Shown here: one piece after another, positions 52,971 to 62,310 of the stretch
Numbering within the stretch: position 1 is the first letter of the stretch
How the letters are laid out: each line of letters opens with the position of its first letter
NCBI RefSeq assembly: GCF_042685085.1
Contig: NZ_JBHUMM010000023.1
Span: 1-64,000 of the forward strand
DNA: 64,000 nucleotides
DNA from: Marinicrinis sediminis
GTDB lineage: Bacteria; Bacillota; Bacilli; Paenibacillales; KCTC-33676
Reading direction: 5' to 3'
The notes under the pieces: model-generated
What the model was told of the DNA's origin: nothing
What the model saw: only the letters and a program-made list of their open reading frames with translations
The model's database searches: none
Program-made: the position numbers and the translations under genes

Positions 52971-53918
52971 TCACGCACGGGTGAAACGTCTGATCCATTC
53001 TTCGGTTCTGCGAATCCCTTCGGTTAGAGGGGTTGTCGCTTCCCACCCCAGCAATTGCTTCGCTTTCTCCGGATTACAGAGCAGCTTCTGGATCTCGCTC
53101 TGTGGATGAATATGAGGAACATGCTTAATCTCGGAATGATCCTGTGCGATCAGTTGAGCGAGTTCGTTAATGGCTATGTCCTGTCCCGTTCCTGCATGTA
53201 CGACCTGCCCATTTACGCGATCCGAGTATCCCGCTGAGACAACAAAGTCGGCGCAATCTTCGACATAGAGCAGATCACGGGTCTGAGTGCCATCTCCATA
53301 TATTTGTATGTCTGCACCTAACAGCTTCTGATGAACGAAAATAGAGACTACGCCACCCTCACCGCTTGTCTTCTGATAAGGTCCATACGTATTAAAAGGT
53401 CTTACGACGACTGCAGGTAGGCCGTACGCATGAAAATAGGACAAAGTCATGCTTTCAGCGGCAATCTTGGCACCTGCGTATGGCGAAGCAGGCTTTACCG
53501 GATGTGCTTCTGTAAGGCCAGAAGCCTCGGTACAACGTTCATATACCATACAGGTACTCATTAGAACCATTTTGGTATGATGCTTTCTACAGGCTTCCAG
53601 CACGCAGAACGTTCCGACTGTATCATTCTGAAACGTGGTCTTTGGGTCATCAATCGAATCCTGTACGTTAATCGAAGCACCTAAATGGTAGCAAATTTCA
53701 AATGAATGTTTCGCAAACAGCTCATCAATCAAAGCCTGATTTTTGATATCCCCGATTACAACAGATTGAAGGAACGGATCTGAGCGGAATTCCTCCAAGT
53801 TTTTTTCACTGCCATTCGATAAATCATCGATGACAGATACTGCATGTCCGTCTTCCAGGAGTTTCTTCACGACCCATCTGCCGATAAAACCGGCTCCACC
53901 TGTCACTAATACACGCAT
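52971..53918 (-). CDS. NAD-dependent nucleotide-sugar epimerase/dehydratase (extended SDR)
   Basis: 315 residues. Rossmann motif GGAGFIG at the N-terminus, catalytic SPYAGAK (Tyr-x3-Lys), substrate-binding RPFNTYGPYQ. Family members are UDP-sugar 4-epimerases, 4,6-dehydratases and related. In this context it may supply the 4-keto sugar used by the aminotransferase 37 bases downstream, taking the role of PseB or LegB, but it lacks the typical PseB N-terminus, so this is inference. ATG 53916-53918 follows AAAGGGG by seven bases. Confidence 0.87.
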   Translation of the reverse strand: MRVLVTGGAGFIGRWVVKKLLEDGHAVSVIDDLSNGSEKNLEEFRSDPFLQSVVIGDIKNQALIDELFAKHSFEICYHLGASINVQDSIDDPKTTFQNDTVGTFCVLEACRKHHTKMVLMSTCMVYERCTEASGLTEAHPVKPASPYAGAKIAAESMTLSYFHAYGLPAVVVRPFNTYGPYQKTSGEGGVVSIFVHQKLLGADIQIYGDGTQTRDLLYVEDCADFVVSAGYSDRVNGQVVHAGTGQDIAINELAQLIAQDHSEIKHVPHIHPQSEIQKLLCNPEKAKQLLGWEATTPLTEGIRRTEEWIRRFTRA

Positions 53919-53970
53919 AGACAATCCCCTTTCCTGGTAATCAGTATAACGCGTCCGAAAGGCCTGTGCA

Positions 53971-54774
53971 CTAGAACGCTTTTACTAGCGGAGGTTGCTG
54001 GACAGGCAATTCGCCATCTAAAAATCGATCTACCATATCATTTTGAAAGGTGTTGTAGATCACTCGCAAATGTTGCGGGTGCCAATCGGCAGAGGTAAAA
54101 AGCTTGCCAGCCGATTTCTGTGGGATCGCAGATATCACATGTCCCGATCTGATTCGTTGCACAATTTCAATCAAATCCGCTACGACCTGGACCACGGCAC
54201 GACATGCCACATCATGAATCCCGTCCCCGTACCTCAGATCCGGAACGGAATGATGAATGATATCTCCCCCATCCAGCTTGTGGGTCAACTGATGGATCGT
54301 CATTCCTGCCCAGTTGGGTTTCAGGAAGTAGAATGGCCAAAACAGCGTCGTATTGCCCCTGTACCACGGAGATAATCCGCCATGAATATTCCATGAAATC
54401 GGGGGGAGCTTTGCCAGCAAGGGAGCGTGAAGCATATGTACGCCATAAGTAAGTACCATGTCGGGTTGCTGCTCCGTCACCCAGTTTTGAACGGCTTCCG
54501 TATTGAGTGTTTCAGGACGACAGCGAAAAACTGACAGAGCATGCCCTTCTTCGTCAATGGATGGATCGGGAAACCAGGCCTTTTCTGTTTCTTCTCGCTC
54601 CTGAAAATGACGGATAAAATTTTGACGATCCTGCTCATGTAAATCATTTGGCGGCTGTGGAAGCATCGCCTCTCTTTCTTCCACTAACAGCGCATGCAGC
54701 AAACCGGCAGAAATCAGCTGATTGGCCACATATCGGTGACGAGGATGGGAACCTGTCATCAAAAGTACCTTCAT
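53971..54774 (-). CDS. Formyltransferase-like enzyme, probably sugar N-formyltransferase
   Basis: 267 residues with the methionyl-tRNA formyltransferase core: the catalytic triad Asn129-His131-Asp168 in WNIHGGLSPWYRGN and KLDGGDII. The N-terminal 100 residues are unlike Fmt, and the C-terminal tRNA-binding domain is absent, which points to a small-molecule amine acceptor with formyl-tetrahydrofolate as donor. Located in a nonulosonate operon where an N-acetyltransferase (PseH) would be expected. It shares the ATGA overlap (4 bases) with the upstream DUF4910 gene. Confidence 0.82.
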   Translation of the reverse strand: MKVLLMTGSHPRHRYVANQLISAGLLHALLVEEREAMLPQPPNDLHEQDRQNFIRHFQEREETEKAWFPDPSIDEEGHALSVFRCRPETLNTEAVQNWVTEQQPDMVLTYGVHMLHAPLLAKLPPISWNIHGGLSPWYRGNTTLFWPFYFLKPNWAGMTIHQLTHKLDGGDIIHHSVPDLRYGDGIHDVACRAVVQVVADLIEIVQRIRSGHVISAIPQKSAGKLFTSADWHPQHLRVIYNTFQNDMVDRFLDGELPVQQPPLVKAF

Positions 54775-56177
54775 ATCTCAAATGGCTCCATTCGATTGGA
54801 ATAGGGGCCTTTTAACAGACCCTTCTCGATCAGCAAGTGGATAACCGGTTGCAGATCATAGATGTTACCATGACTCTGGCACTTTTCAGCTATTTCCTGC
54901 AGGTTATGCTGTCCGTCCGCATAATTCAATATCGTCAATATACGATTTAGCTGCTTTCTTCCATCTACCAATTGATTGTTGGATTGCCTCAGTATTCCGT
55001 TTTGGTTCATATCCGGATACAAGCCATAACGGTCCAGCTTCACCTCGCCATAAGGAGATTGATTGACGTAATAACCATCCAGTTCCAGTCCCAGAAGAAG
55101 GTGCTCTATTTCGTCCGCACTCTTCACTAATGCGTCCATTGTCATTACTTCCTTCGTGTCTGCGGAGCTATGATATTCCGGAAAACTTGCATGCAGCATA
55201 CGTGAAATTTGCCCTACTGGCAAGTTGAAACCAGGAGAGTTATATTGCCTTTCGTCAGATCCATAGTTTGGCGTAAACGGTCTCGTTCGATTTGGGGAGG
55301 CTTCAGAGGCAAACAAATGATGCCAGAGCAGGTCAAGTGGGGAATGACCCTGACGAGACTGCTTATAGCTTAATGGCTCTTGTCCGCCCAAACAGGTCAG
55401 GATCATTCCGGCATGCATCCTTGCTTTTAAACCTTTTCCAAACTGATGCAGATAGGCAATAGAGCCGATCGTCTCAGGTGCGAAAACAAATCGATACGTA
55501 AATCTCCGCTTTTGCCATCTGGACAGGCGTTGATACAGCATGGCCGCCGTAATAGGGCCGCTCAGTTCATTATTTGCCATGGATGGATGGCAAAGATAGG
55601 AGCTGATCAGAATTTCTTCCTCGCACTCCCCAGGAAGGATTGCATGTGCATAATTCATTTCACCTTCCACGAGCTCACTATCGATATGGGCATGATAACG
55701 TCCTGGTTTTAATTGATCATAGATGTCCTGTGTAAGACAAAATCCCCATCTCTCTTTGTAATAAGACGTGACATAGGGGATAGAATTCGGAAGGACAGGG
55801 TTTGTATACAGATGGGATTTTAATTCATCCAAAGTAAAATATCCATCTACCGGAATGCTATAGTTCAAAACATGCAGATTATGAGTGTCAAAGTCTGCAA
55901 TGACTCGTCCTTGCGGATCGGTCAGAGTGGCTGATCGAATGCGCCATTCTTTCGGAACCTCCCAGTCAAATAGACGGGTCCCGCTCGCAACCGAAAAATG
56001 CTCCAGTGGCATCCATTCCGATAAAATGTCCAGGGACTGTCTTAATCCAGGGCCCGTAATACTCCTGCAAATGGGGAAGAGACGATCAAATAATTGCTCG
56101 ATCTGCCACCGTTCCTGCTGCTTGTGGGAAGACGAAGTCAGGTCAATTCGATCTTGTTCTATAGATGGCCTTTGCAT
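54771..56177 (-). CDS. DUF4910 aminopeptidase-like zinc protein
   Basis: 468 residues. The N-terminal part begins with FDRLFPICRSITGPGLR, a hallmark of the DUF4910 family, which has an M28-like zinc aminopeptidase fold (ILISSYLCHPSMANNELSGP, FAPETIGSIAYL); the last 100 residues look like a winged helix (NRILTILNYADGQHNLQEIAEKC). Members sit in flagellin-glycosylation and surface polysaccharide loci, but the substrate is unknown. ATG 56175-56177 lies six bases after GGGGG. It follows the synthase by 45 bases. Confidence 0.85.
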   Translation of the reverse strand: MQRPSIEQDRIDLTSSSHKQQERWQIEQLFDRLFPICRSITGPGLRQSLDILSEWMPLEHFSVASGTRLFDWEVPKEWRIRSATLTDPQGRVIADFDTHNLHVLNYSIPVDGYFTLDELKSHLYTNPVLPNSIPYVTSYYKERWGFCLTQDIYDQLKPGRYHAHIDSELVEGEMNYAHAILPGECEEEILISSYLCHPSMANNELSGPITAAMLYQRLSRWQKRRFTYRFVFAPETIGSIAYLHQFGKGLKARMHAGMILTCLGGQEPLSYKQSRQGHSPLDLLWHHLFASEASPNRTRPFTPNYGSDERQYNSPGFNLPVGQISRMLHASFPEYHSSADTKEVMTMDALVKSADEIEHLLLGLELDGYYVNQSPYGEVKLDRYGLYPDMNQNGILRQSNNQLVDGRKQLNRILTILNYADGQHNLQEIAEKCQSHGNIYDLQPVIHLLIEKGLLKGPYSNRMEPFEI

Positions 56178-56222
56178 GGTCTACCCCCATTTCATTAACT
56201 TGATATCTGGTAAGCTGAAAAC

Positions 56223-57281
56223 TCAGGTGTCAAATAAATCCCACGATACTGGTGTGCCTTTCGATAAACGCTTAGGTACTCGTCTGCCCAGTAGCTCTTC
56301 CATATATTTTGGAGCCAGACCCGCTCCCGGGCGGATGGCTCTCACGTGATCCTTGCTCAGTATTTCACCGGCTTCAATGTCTTGCACGATATATAAGGAC
56401 CTGCGATGCTTAAGGGCATTCTGCTCCGCTTCAGTAGGCCCGTAATAAATATTTCCCTTGCTCTGCCATGCTCGCTTCGTCTCCTGAACAAGCGCGCTCA
56501 TCTCCGAAGGCTCCATGGAAAACTCGGCATCTACCCCGCCATCAGCACGAGAAAGGGTGAAGTGCTTCTCAATGACGGTGGCACCCAGCATCACACTGCC
56601 GACTGCCGTACCGATGCCCATTGTATGGTCAGACAATCCCACCTGACATTGAAAGAGTGCTTTCATATGAGGGAGGGTCATCAAATTCGAATGTTCAGGT
56701 GATGCCGGATAGGTGCTCGTACATTTCAGCAATACAAATTGGGTACAGCCCTGTTCACGCAGTGCCCGGACCGTTTCGTCCAGTTCCGCTACTGTCGCCA
56801 TGCCGGTTGAAACAATAACTGGCTTTCCGGTTTGTGCCACTTTGCGGATTAAAGGCAAGTCTGTATTCTCGAACGAGGCAATTTTATAGCATGGCACATC
56901 AAGGGATTCCAGGAAATCGACCGCGGTATCATCAAATGGGGTACTAAAAGGCACGATTCCCAGCTCTAGACACCGATTGAAAATGGGCTCATGCCACTCC
57001 CAAGGCGTGTACGCTCTCTGGTACAGATTGTACAGCGATTCACCTTTCCACAAATTCTGAGGATCCTCAATAAAAAAATCACCCTCATTGATATCCAATG
57101 TCATAGTGTCGGCTGTATAGGTCTGGAGCTTCAATGCGTGTACACCAGCAGCGGCTGCAGCCTCCACGATTTTCAGTGCCCGCTCCAATGAATGGTTGTG
57201 ATTGCCCGACATTTCTGCAATAATAAACGGCTCATGGCTCTCGCCCACTTTATGGTCACCAATGGTTATGGTACGATTCAT
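56223..57281 (-). CDS. pseI: Pseudaminic acid synthase (NeuB family)
   Basis: Condenses a 6-deoxy-diacetamido hexose with phosphoenolpyruvate to give a nonulosonic acid. 352 residues: NeuB barrel with IAEMSGNHNHSLERA, KLQTYTADTMT, IVSTGMATVAELDE and GLSDHTMGI, then the SAF/antifreeze-like C-terminal domain (ILSKDHVRAIRPGAGLAP). The phrase GVDAEFSMEPSEM is a mark of PseI rather than NeuB or LegI. Start ATG 57279-57281 overlaps the stop of pseG (ATGA). Confidence 0.92.
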   Translation of the reverse strand: MNRTITIGDHKVGESHEPFIIAEMSGNHNHSLERALKIVEAAAAAGVHALKLQTYTADTMTLDINEGDFFIEDPQNLWKGESLYNLYQRAYTPWEWHEPIFNRCLELGIVPFSTPFDDTAVDFLESLDVPCYKIASFENTDLPLIRKVAQTGKPVIVSTGMATVAELDETVRALREQGCTQFVLLKCTSTYPASPEHSNLMTLPHMKALFQCQVGLSDHTMGIGTAVGSVMLGATVIEKHFTLSRADGGVDAEFSMEPSEMSALVQETKRAWQSKGNIYYGPTEAEQNALKHRRSLYIVQDIEAGEILSKDHVRAIRPGAGLAPKYMEELLGRRVPKRLSKGTPVSWDLFDT

Positions 57282-58375
57282 GGCTCCAACCCTCCGCTCA
57301 ATATTTCTGTCACTTTATTCTGAGTACGTACGTGGTTACTATCCATCATATCCATACCCTTGTTCCGCATGTCCTCTCTCAACTCTCGATCCGTCATCAA
57401 TCGATGCAGAGATGCAGTCACATCTTCAGAAGTCACAGACGCATGCCATCCCAGAGAGTGGATACCCCCCTGCTTCGCTGCAGCTTGTACGGATTCCACT
57501 TGATTGTCGGCCGTTACGGTAATCAGCGAAGGGAGTCCAAGATAACAGCGTTCCCACATCGCCACTCCTCCTGCGCCCAATGCCAGATGAGAGCTTGCCA
57601 TGAAACGAGCCAATTGATTCGTTTGACAGATGTAGCTGGTGTTTAGCATCAATTTGCATCTGGTTTCGATCGTGCCTCTTGCTGGATTAGACGTCCCTGT
57701 CACCACTTGAACATGGAGCCGTGGTTGATCCTGGGCGACTTTCTCCACCGCATCCAGTGCTTTCATGGTTTCTCCAGTTGGATCACTGCCTCCGTAAAAC
57801 ACCAGCAAACGAAACGCATCTGAATCTGATCGCGTGACATCATGAAGTTTCAATTCTTTTCTCGCTTCGAAAAATTCCTTCCTTAATAACACAAAGCCGG
57901 GGCCCAGCAACTGCATACAATGTTCAGGTACAAGTGCCTGGTAACGGTGATCGGCATTCTGATGCAAGTTCTGATCCAAAAGCAAGTCACAATCATGCTT
58001 CCGGTTAGCCAGATCATCGATTACCATGATTTTTTTCGTGAACTTTCGCATCTCAAGTTCCCATACGATATCCAGCTGATAATGATCCACGACCAACCAG
58101 TCCCATTGATTGAAGCTGTCCGGCCTCCGTCTTTCCTGCATCAGGCGAGCGGTATGGACTGCATCAGATAGTGGATCAGAGACGGCTGGCATACTGGCGA
58201 CTTCAAAGCCTTGTGATTCGAGCCAATCCATCATATGACCTGGCACACGCTGACAAATAAATAGCACCCTGGCCTCCGGCATTTTGCGAAGCACATCTTG
58301 TGCAAGTGCAGCACATCGCATCACATGTCCTGAACCTATATTTACAGAAGCATCCGTACGTATAGCCATCTGCAT
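57278..58375 (-). CDS. pseG: UDP-sugar hydrolase (PseG/SpsG-like)
   Basis: 365 residues, GT-B-like fold. N-terminus MAIRTDASVNIGSGHVMRCAALA and the later GAGGVAMWERCYLGLPSLI match PseG, which releases UDP from UDP-2,4-diacetamido-2,4,6-trideoxy-beta-L-altrose. Start at ATG 58373-58375, right after the stop of pseF (one base apart); an upstream ATG at 58408 would overlap pseF and add unlike residues. Translational coupling is likely, because the ribosome binding site is poor. Confidence 0.9.
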   Translation of the reverse strand: MQMAIRTDASVNIGSGHVMRCAALAQDVLRKMPEARVLFICQRVPGHMMDWLESQGFEVASMPAVSDPLSDAVHTARLMQERRRPDSFNQWDWLVVDHYQLDIVWELEMRKFTKKIMVIDDLANRKHDCDLLLDQNLHQNADHRYQALVPEHCMQLLGPGFVLLRKEFFEARKELKLHDVTRSDSDAFRLLVFYGGSDPTGETMKALDAVEKVAQDQPRLHVQVVTGTSNPARGTIETRCKLMLNTSYICQTNQLARFMASSHLALGAGGVAMWERCYLGLPSLITVTADNQVESVQAAAKQGGIHSLGWHASVTSEDVTASLHRLMTDRELREDMRNKGMDMMDSNHVRTQNKVTEILSGGLEP

Positions 58376-58376
58376 G

Positions 58377-59111
58377 TCAACAGACCGGCTTTTGCTGAAT
58401 ATGGGCATTCAAGCGAGCGACCTCAGGATGTTCCAGCAAATATTGTACAATCTGAGCAGAAGGAACTTGAACAATATCCGGAATATGTTGAGCCAACGTC
58501 TGGCACAATTGATAATCTTCCACGGTATCGACGGTCATTCTCAGATGAGGATGATGAAGAACGTCCGGCACATGCACGTATGCGAGTTTGAACTGCTCTG
58601 GATGCTCATAGGCATAGTAGGTGACGTGTTCACGATGACGGGCTTCCGTCCCCCGTTCATGTACGGCGAGCAATGCCGAATAACGCATCACTTCCACAGC
58701 CAACCCTCGGGGCAGATCGCGATCAAGTGAGATGAGATCCGCGTCTGTATGTGCGAGTACGCCCATCATTTTGTTGGCTAGCTGAACATCAAGAAATGGA
58801 CAATCTGCGGTTACCCGTATCACCCAATTTGGTTGATACAACTCCGCACACGCCGCATATCTGGACAACACGTCTTCTTCCGAGCCACGAAAACAGGCCA
58901 CCTGATTCATCTGGCACCACGACGATATCGCATCATCGGCAGGCAATACAGAAGTGGCCAAGATAACTGCGTCCCCATTTATTTGTCTGCATCGCTGAAC
59001 CACATGGTCAAGGATGCTGGTTTGACCAAGGGACTTTAGTACTTTGCCCGGCAATCTTGAAGAGCCCATTCTGGCTTGTATAATAATCAACTTATCTACG
59101 CTCTTTTCCAT
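58377..59111 (-). CDS. pseF: CMP-nonulosonate cytidylyltransferase (SpsF/PseF-like)
   Basis: 244 residues with the nucleotidyltransferase signature IIIQARMGSSRLPGKVLKSLG and VTADCPFLDV. The SpsF group activates nonulosonic acids with CTP. Start ATG 59109-59111, eight bases after GAGGGC. It bridges the acyl module (10 bases before) and the sugar module (one base after). Confidence 0.88.
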   Translation of the reverse strand: MEKSVDKLIIIQARMGSSRLPGKVLKSLGQTSILDHVVQRCRQINGDAVILATSVLPADDAISSWCQMNQVACFRGSEEDVLSRYAACAELYQPNWVIRVTADCPFLDVQLANKMMGVLAHTDADLISLDRDLPRGLAVEVMRYSALLAVHERGTEARHREHVTYYAYEHPEQFKLAYVHVPDVLHHPHLRMTVDTVEDYQLCQTLAQHIPDIVQVPSAQIVQYLLEHPEVARLNAHIQQKPVC

Positions 59112-59121
59112 AAGCAAGCCC

Positions 59122-60393
59122 TCACCCTTTCTCCACTGTGATCCAGCGAACAAATCGGTCCAGTACCAGCATGCCATCCCATGGCAATTGATAATGATGG
59201 GCTTTGCCGACGGGTACGATCCGACTCACTCCTTGAAAACGGACACTGTCCAGCAATCGCAGCATATCCTCTTCCTCCAGTTTGTGAGAAATTGTCTGTA
59301 TGGAAGGAGGCAGAACGTGTCCAATTTCACTCATGTCCTTACTGGGATATACATGTAAAATATGCAAGCCCTCACCTGTTAGCGGCTCTAACCGGTCGTG
59401 GAAATGCAACGTCCATTCCGCTCCTTCGGAGACAAGCAACCGCTCCCCCTTCAGCCATGCTCGCGTCCGATAATGAACCACCTTCATCGTTTCCCCGGCA
59501 TCGAAAGGCTGGGACACATGGCTGCGTAACGGTTTCTGTAAGGCTTCAGCCAGTCGCCCCCCAGCATCCAGAGAAACTTGTTTGTCTCCTTTTACAATCA
59601 AGGCATGCGGAGACGAGCACGCCAACTGATTAAATAACAGCATATCTTGAGCAATCCTAGTCCAGTCTGCTGTATCCATTTGTGCAGGATCGATTACCGC
59701 ACAGCTGTATTTGGGTCCGAATATCAATGTTTCACTCTCTGGCTTTCCCGGCAGAGAGGATACAGCATGCACAGCTTCCCTGCCTCCCCAAGCTACACGC
59801 ACGTCGCATTGAGCGGCTACCTGTTGATTCCATATCGTATCCTTTCCAGGATAGGAGACGACCATAACAGACTCTGACATGACTTGTCCGGCTTGTCCGC
59901 ACTTCGAAAGCTCAGCAAGAAAAGGGCTGATATAATCGATTTGTCTGCTGCTTAATTTCACAATCGAGTGATTTTTCGTGAGTATTGCCTGGATAACAGA
60001 GATAAGACTTAACAGAGGGACATTTCCAGCCATCCAGTGACCGATCATGCCTCTGGGAACGGCGGTAACGCTCATCCCCGTCAAGTCCACCACCTGATCA
60101 AGCACCTGCTCGTGACGCAGACCTCGTTTCAAGAAACTTCGCAAAGAATCCGGGTGGATAAAGGTTAATAAATAGGCCAGGCCCACATGGCGAAGTTGAC
60201 GATGGACGGGATGTTTGGGAGATGCCAAGCGCTGATAAAGCGTGTAGAAAGCTTCGACCATGTCGTTGAACTTCAGGTGCCGCACTTGACGCGGTTGCTG
60301 TCCAAAATGCTGAAGCCGCTGCTTGAATTCCTCATCGGACAGGGGTTGTTCCTGCTGCGTTCGCCCCTCTATAAAATGAATGGCATTTACCAT
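59122..60393 (-). CDS. LuxC-like acyl-CoA reductase
   Basis: 423 residues of the LuxC family, aldehyde-dehydrogenase-like NADPH enzymes that reduce an acyl thioester to an aldehyde. The catalytic cysteine is predicted at Cys259 in LLFNQLACSSPHAL, as in Vibrio LuxC (Cys286); the nucleotide-binding VPRGMIGHWMAGNVPLL is conserved. No luciferase genes (luxAB) are present. It overlaps the GNAT-like gene by 7 bases. Confidence 0.88.
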   Translation of the reverse strand: MVNAIHFIEGRTQQEQPLSDEEFKQRLQHFGQQPRQVRHLKFNDMVEAFYTLYQRLASPKHPVHRQLRHVGLAYLLTFIHPDSLRSFLKRGLRHEQVLDQVVDLTGMSVTAVPRGMIGHWMAGNVPLLSLISVIQAILTKNHSIVKLSSRQIDYISPFLAELSKCGQAGQVMSESVMVVSYPGKDTIWNQQVAAQCDVRVAWGGREAVHAVSSLPGKPESETLIFGPKYSCAVIDPAQMDTADWTRIAQDMLLFNQLACSSPHALIVKGDKQVSLDAGGRLAEALQKPLRSHVSQPFDAGETMKVVHYRTRAWLKGERLLVSEGAEWTLHFHDRLEPLTGEGLHILHVYPSKDMSEIGHVLPPSIQTISHKLEEEDMLRLLDSVRFQGVSRIVPVGKAHHYQLPWDGMLVLDRFVRWITVEKG

Positions 60394-61202
60394 CCCAGCG
60401 TCACCCCTTCCACGGTTTCAAACGGCCATACAGGTGGAGGTTCCCATGCTTCAGCCTGTTTGGACAGCGGCTTATACAAGGGAGTCCACATCTCGGTTTG
60501 TGCCGGATTCTTTTCTGTCATTTTTCCACTGATTCCCTCACGGGTTCTGGCCATATAATGAAAGGTCTTCTCATTGAGCTGCACTGCTTCTGCCATGAAA
60601 TCTTCAACGGGAGAAAGCAGCCATTGACTCTCTGTGAACCAATAGTGCCTTTCCTGGCCTTTCATATAATGATATCTTCTTGGAGAAGCGAGGAACCGCC
60701 AAGCTTCATAAATAGAAGGATAGTCTGAGTTTGAACAGGAGGTTTGCTGGTCCGCCAGGCTTGGAGATAGGCTTAGCCTCTCCTCTCCTCTGGCATTTCC
60801 GTTCGTTTGTGCCGCCTGATAAGTTCCGAAAGGCTGCCATCCCAGTAATCGCTTCACTGGTCCCATTTTGTTATTTGCAAACGCCATTACGGCATCCAGT
60901 TTGGCTTCATCTCGTGCCCAATGCAAAGCGTGCTCCAACATGTCAGCTATAAATGGAAGGGTCGTCCTTTCCGGATGAAAGATCCCGTCCACAGCGAAGG
61001 CTACCCTTGCTTTCGGCTTGAAAGGCATTTCAATCATGGCATAGTGAGCATAGAGGACCCCTTCTTCTTCGGCCACCCAGCTCATTTGGACCGGCGCCTG
61101 TTTCTTCCATTGAAACAAGGATGGATCAAACTGAAGTCCCCGTGCCTCATATAAGGTCCGAACTCCCTCTATATCATTTGGCATGTAGCTTCGTATCTGC
61201 AC
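60387..61202 (-). CDS. GNAT-like protein, unknown substrate
   Basis: 271 residues. The first 130 residues have the acetyltransferase fold pattern (IRSYMPNDIEGVRTLYEARG, YAHYAMIEMPF, FAVDGIFHPERTTLPFIADMLEHAL), and the rest contains WF-rich segments I do not recognise. A typical acetyl-CoA P-loop is not obvious, so the activity is uncertain; it might supply an acyl or amino-acyl step. It overlaps luxE by 29 bases and the luxC gene by 7. Confidence 0.6.
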   Translation of the reverse strand: MQIRSYMPNDIEGVRTLYEARGLQFDPSLFQWKKQAPVQMSWVAEEEGVLYAHYAMIEMPFKPKARVAFAVDGIFHPERTTLPFIADMLEHALHWARDEAKLDAVMAFANNKMGPVKRLLGWQPFGTYQAAQTNGNARGEERLSLSPSLADQQTSCSNSDYPSIYEAWRFLASPRRYHYMKGQERHYWFTESQWLLSPVEDFMAEAVQLNEKTFHYMARTREGISGKMTEKNPAQTEMWTPLYKPLSKQAEAWEPPPVWPFETVEGVTLGW

Positions 61203-62310
61203 CCATTATCTCCTCCGCATACACATCCCCGCATCCGCGTGCCTCAGCCTTTGGCGCCCGGCCTTTAAATCGGAATGCTTTTCCCTTCCTTCCACATGGG
61301 CACTCATCGGTCCCCACCCATTCCCCGAGATCATCGGTCAGTACCGAAAAGTTAGGGGAAGAAAGCGGCAGCAACGAAATGAGCTGAATGAGTCCCGTTT
61401 CCCCGACTGGCAATGGTTTCAATGTGTGAGGGGCCCTGATGATGACATCAGCAAAGTAAGGAACATGTTTATTTCCTGCTGAACAATCCGGATACACGAC
61501 GCCCGTTTGTTCTACTAATCCATAGAAATCAATGACCTGAGAAGGTTCAATGCCCCAAAACTGAGAGATTTGCTGGTTAAATGTTTCTTTGTGCACACGC
61601 ATATGCTCCAGGCGTTTCCAGCCTCCGCTATGAATCAGAAACGTTTGGGAATCAAAGCCCTTCTGCGCCTCATACAATGTCATCAACTGCTCATGGGCCT
61701 GATGAAGCAGATAGGTAAATCCATAGGCGATGAATTGTCCCGCTTCTCTGGCTGCTTGCAGAGCCTGCTCGAATCGCTCTGGATTGAGTCTCAGCTCACC
61801 GTGTATGTCATCCATAACAAAATGAAATTCCGATGCATAACCCATTAAGGACATGATCGCAGCTCCTCGAGCGGACATTACCTGCTTGCCACGTGCAGTT
61901 TGCATGGTATCAAAGATAATATAAGGTCTGCGTTCCACGCCTATATGATCATTCCAAATGGCCTGCAACGATTGACGTTGTCTGGCAGAGGTTCTCTCAT
62001 CGATGAAAACCTGTGAGGGAACACCTGAGGAAGTGCTGCTGGACTGTACCGTCTTCATTTTCACATCTTTATTCGCAGCGGTTTTTAATTCAAATTCCTT
62101 AAAGATGGATGTCGGCAGAAAAGGAAGGTCCGTCAATGCTGCATATTGTCCGTCTCGGGCCTGAGCCTCTACCAAATGACGGTACGGTTTGCAATGCTGG
62201 ACATGCCACTGAAGCAAATGCCGAAATTCCTTCAACAGATAGGTTTCTTTCTCGGCCTGTTCCATTTCGTAAGGCCTGACTTGTTCCATCAAGCAATCAT
62301 GTATAGACAT
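61174..62310 (-). CDS. LuxE-like acyl-protein synthetase
   Basis: 378 residues of the LuxE/PaaK group. In luminous bacteria LuxE activates a fatty acid as acyl-AMP and hands it to LuxC. Visible are the phosphate-binding QSSSTSSGVPSQVFID, the IDFYGLVEQTGVVYPDC motif, LTDDLGEW and a late cysteine pair in DECPCGRKG near 337-339. Start ATG 62308-62310 abuts the stop of the alcohol dehydrogenase gene. Confidence 0.88.
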   Translation of the reverse strand: MSIHDCLMEQVRPYEMEQAEKETYLLKEFRHLLQWHVQHCKPYRHLVEAQARDGQYAALTDLPFLPTSIFKEFELKTAANKDVKMKTVQSSSTSSGVPSQVFIDERTSARQRQSLQAIWNDHIGVERRPYIIFDTMQTARGKQVMSARGAAIMSLMGYASEFHFVMDDIHGELRLNPERFEQALQAAREAGQFIAYGFTYLLHQAHEQLMTLYEAQKGFDSQTFLIHSGGWKRLEHMRVHKETFNQQISQFWGIEPSQVIDFYGLVEQTGVVYPDCSAGNKHVPYFADVIIRAPHTLKPLPVGETGLIQLISLLPLSSPNFSVLTDDLGEWVGTDECPCGRKGKAFRFKGRAPKAEARGCGDVYAEEIMGADTKLHAK

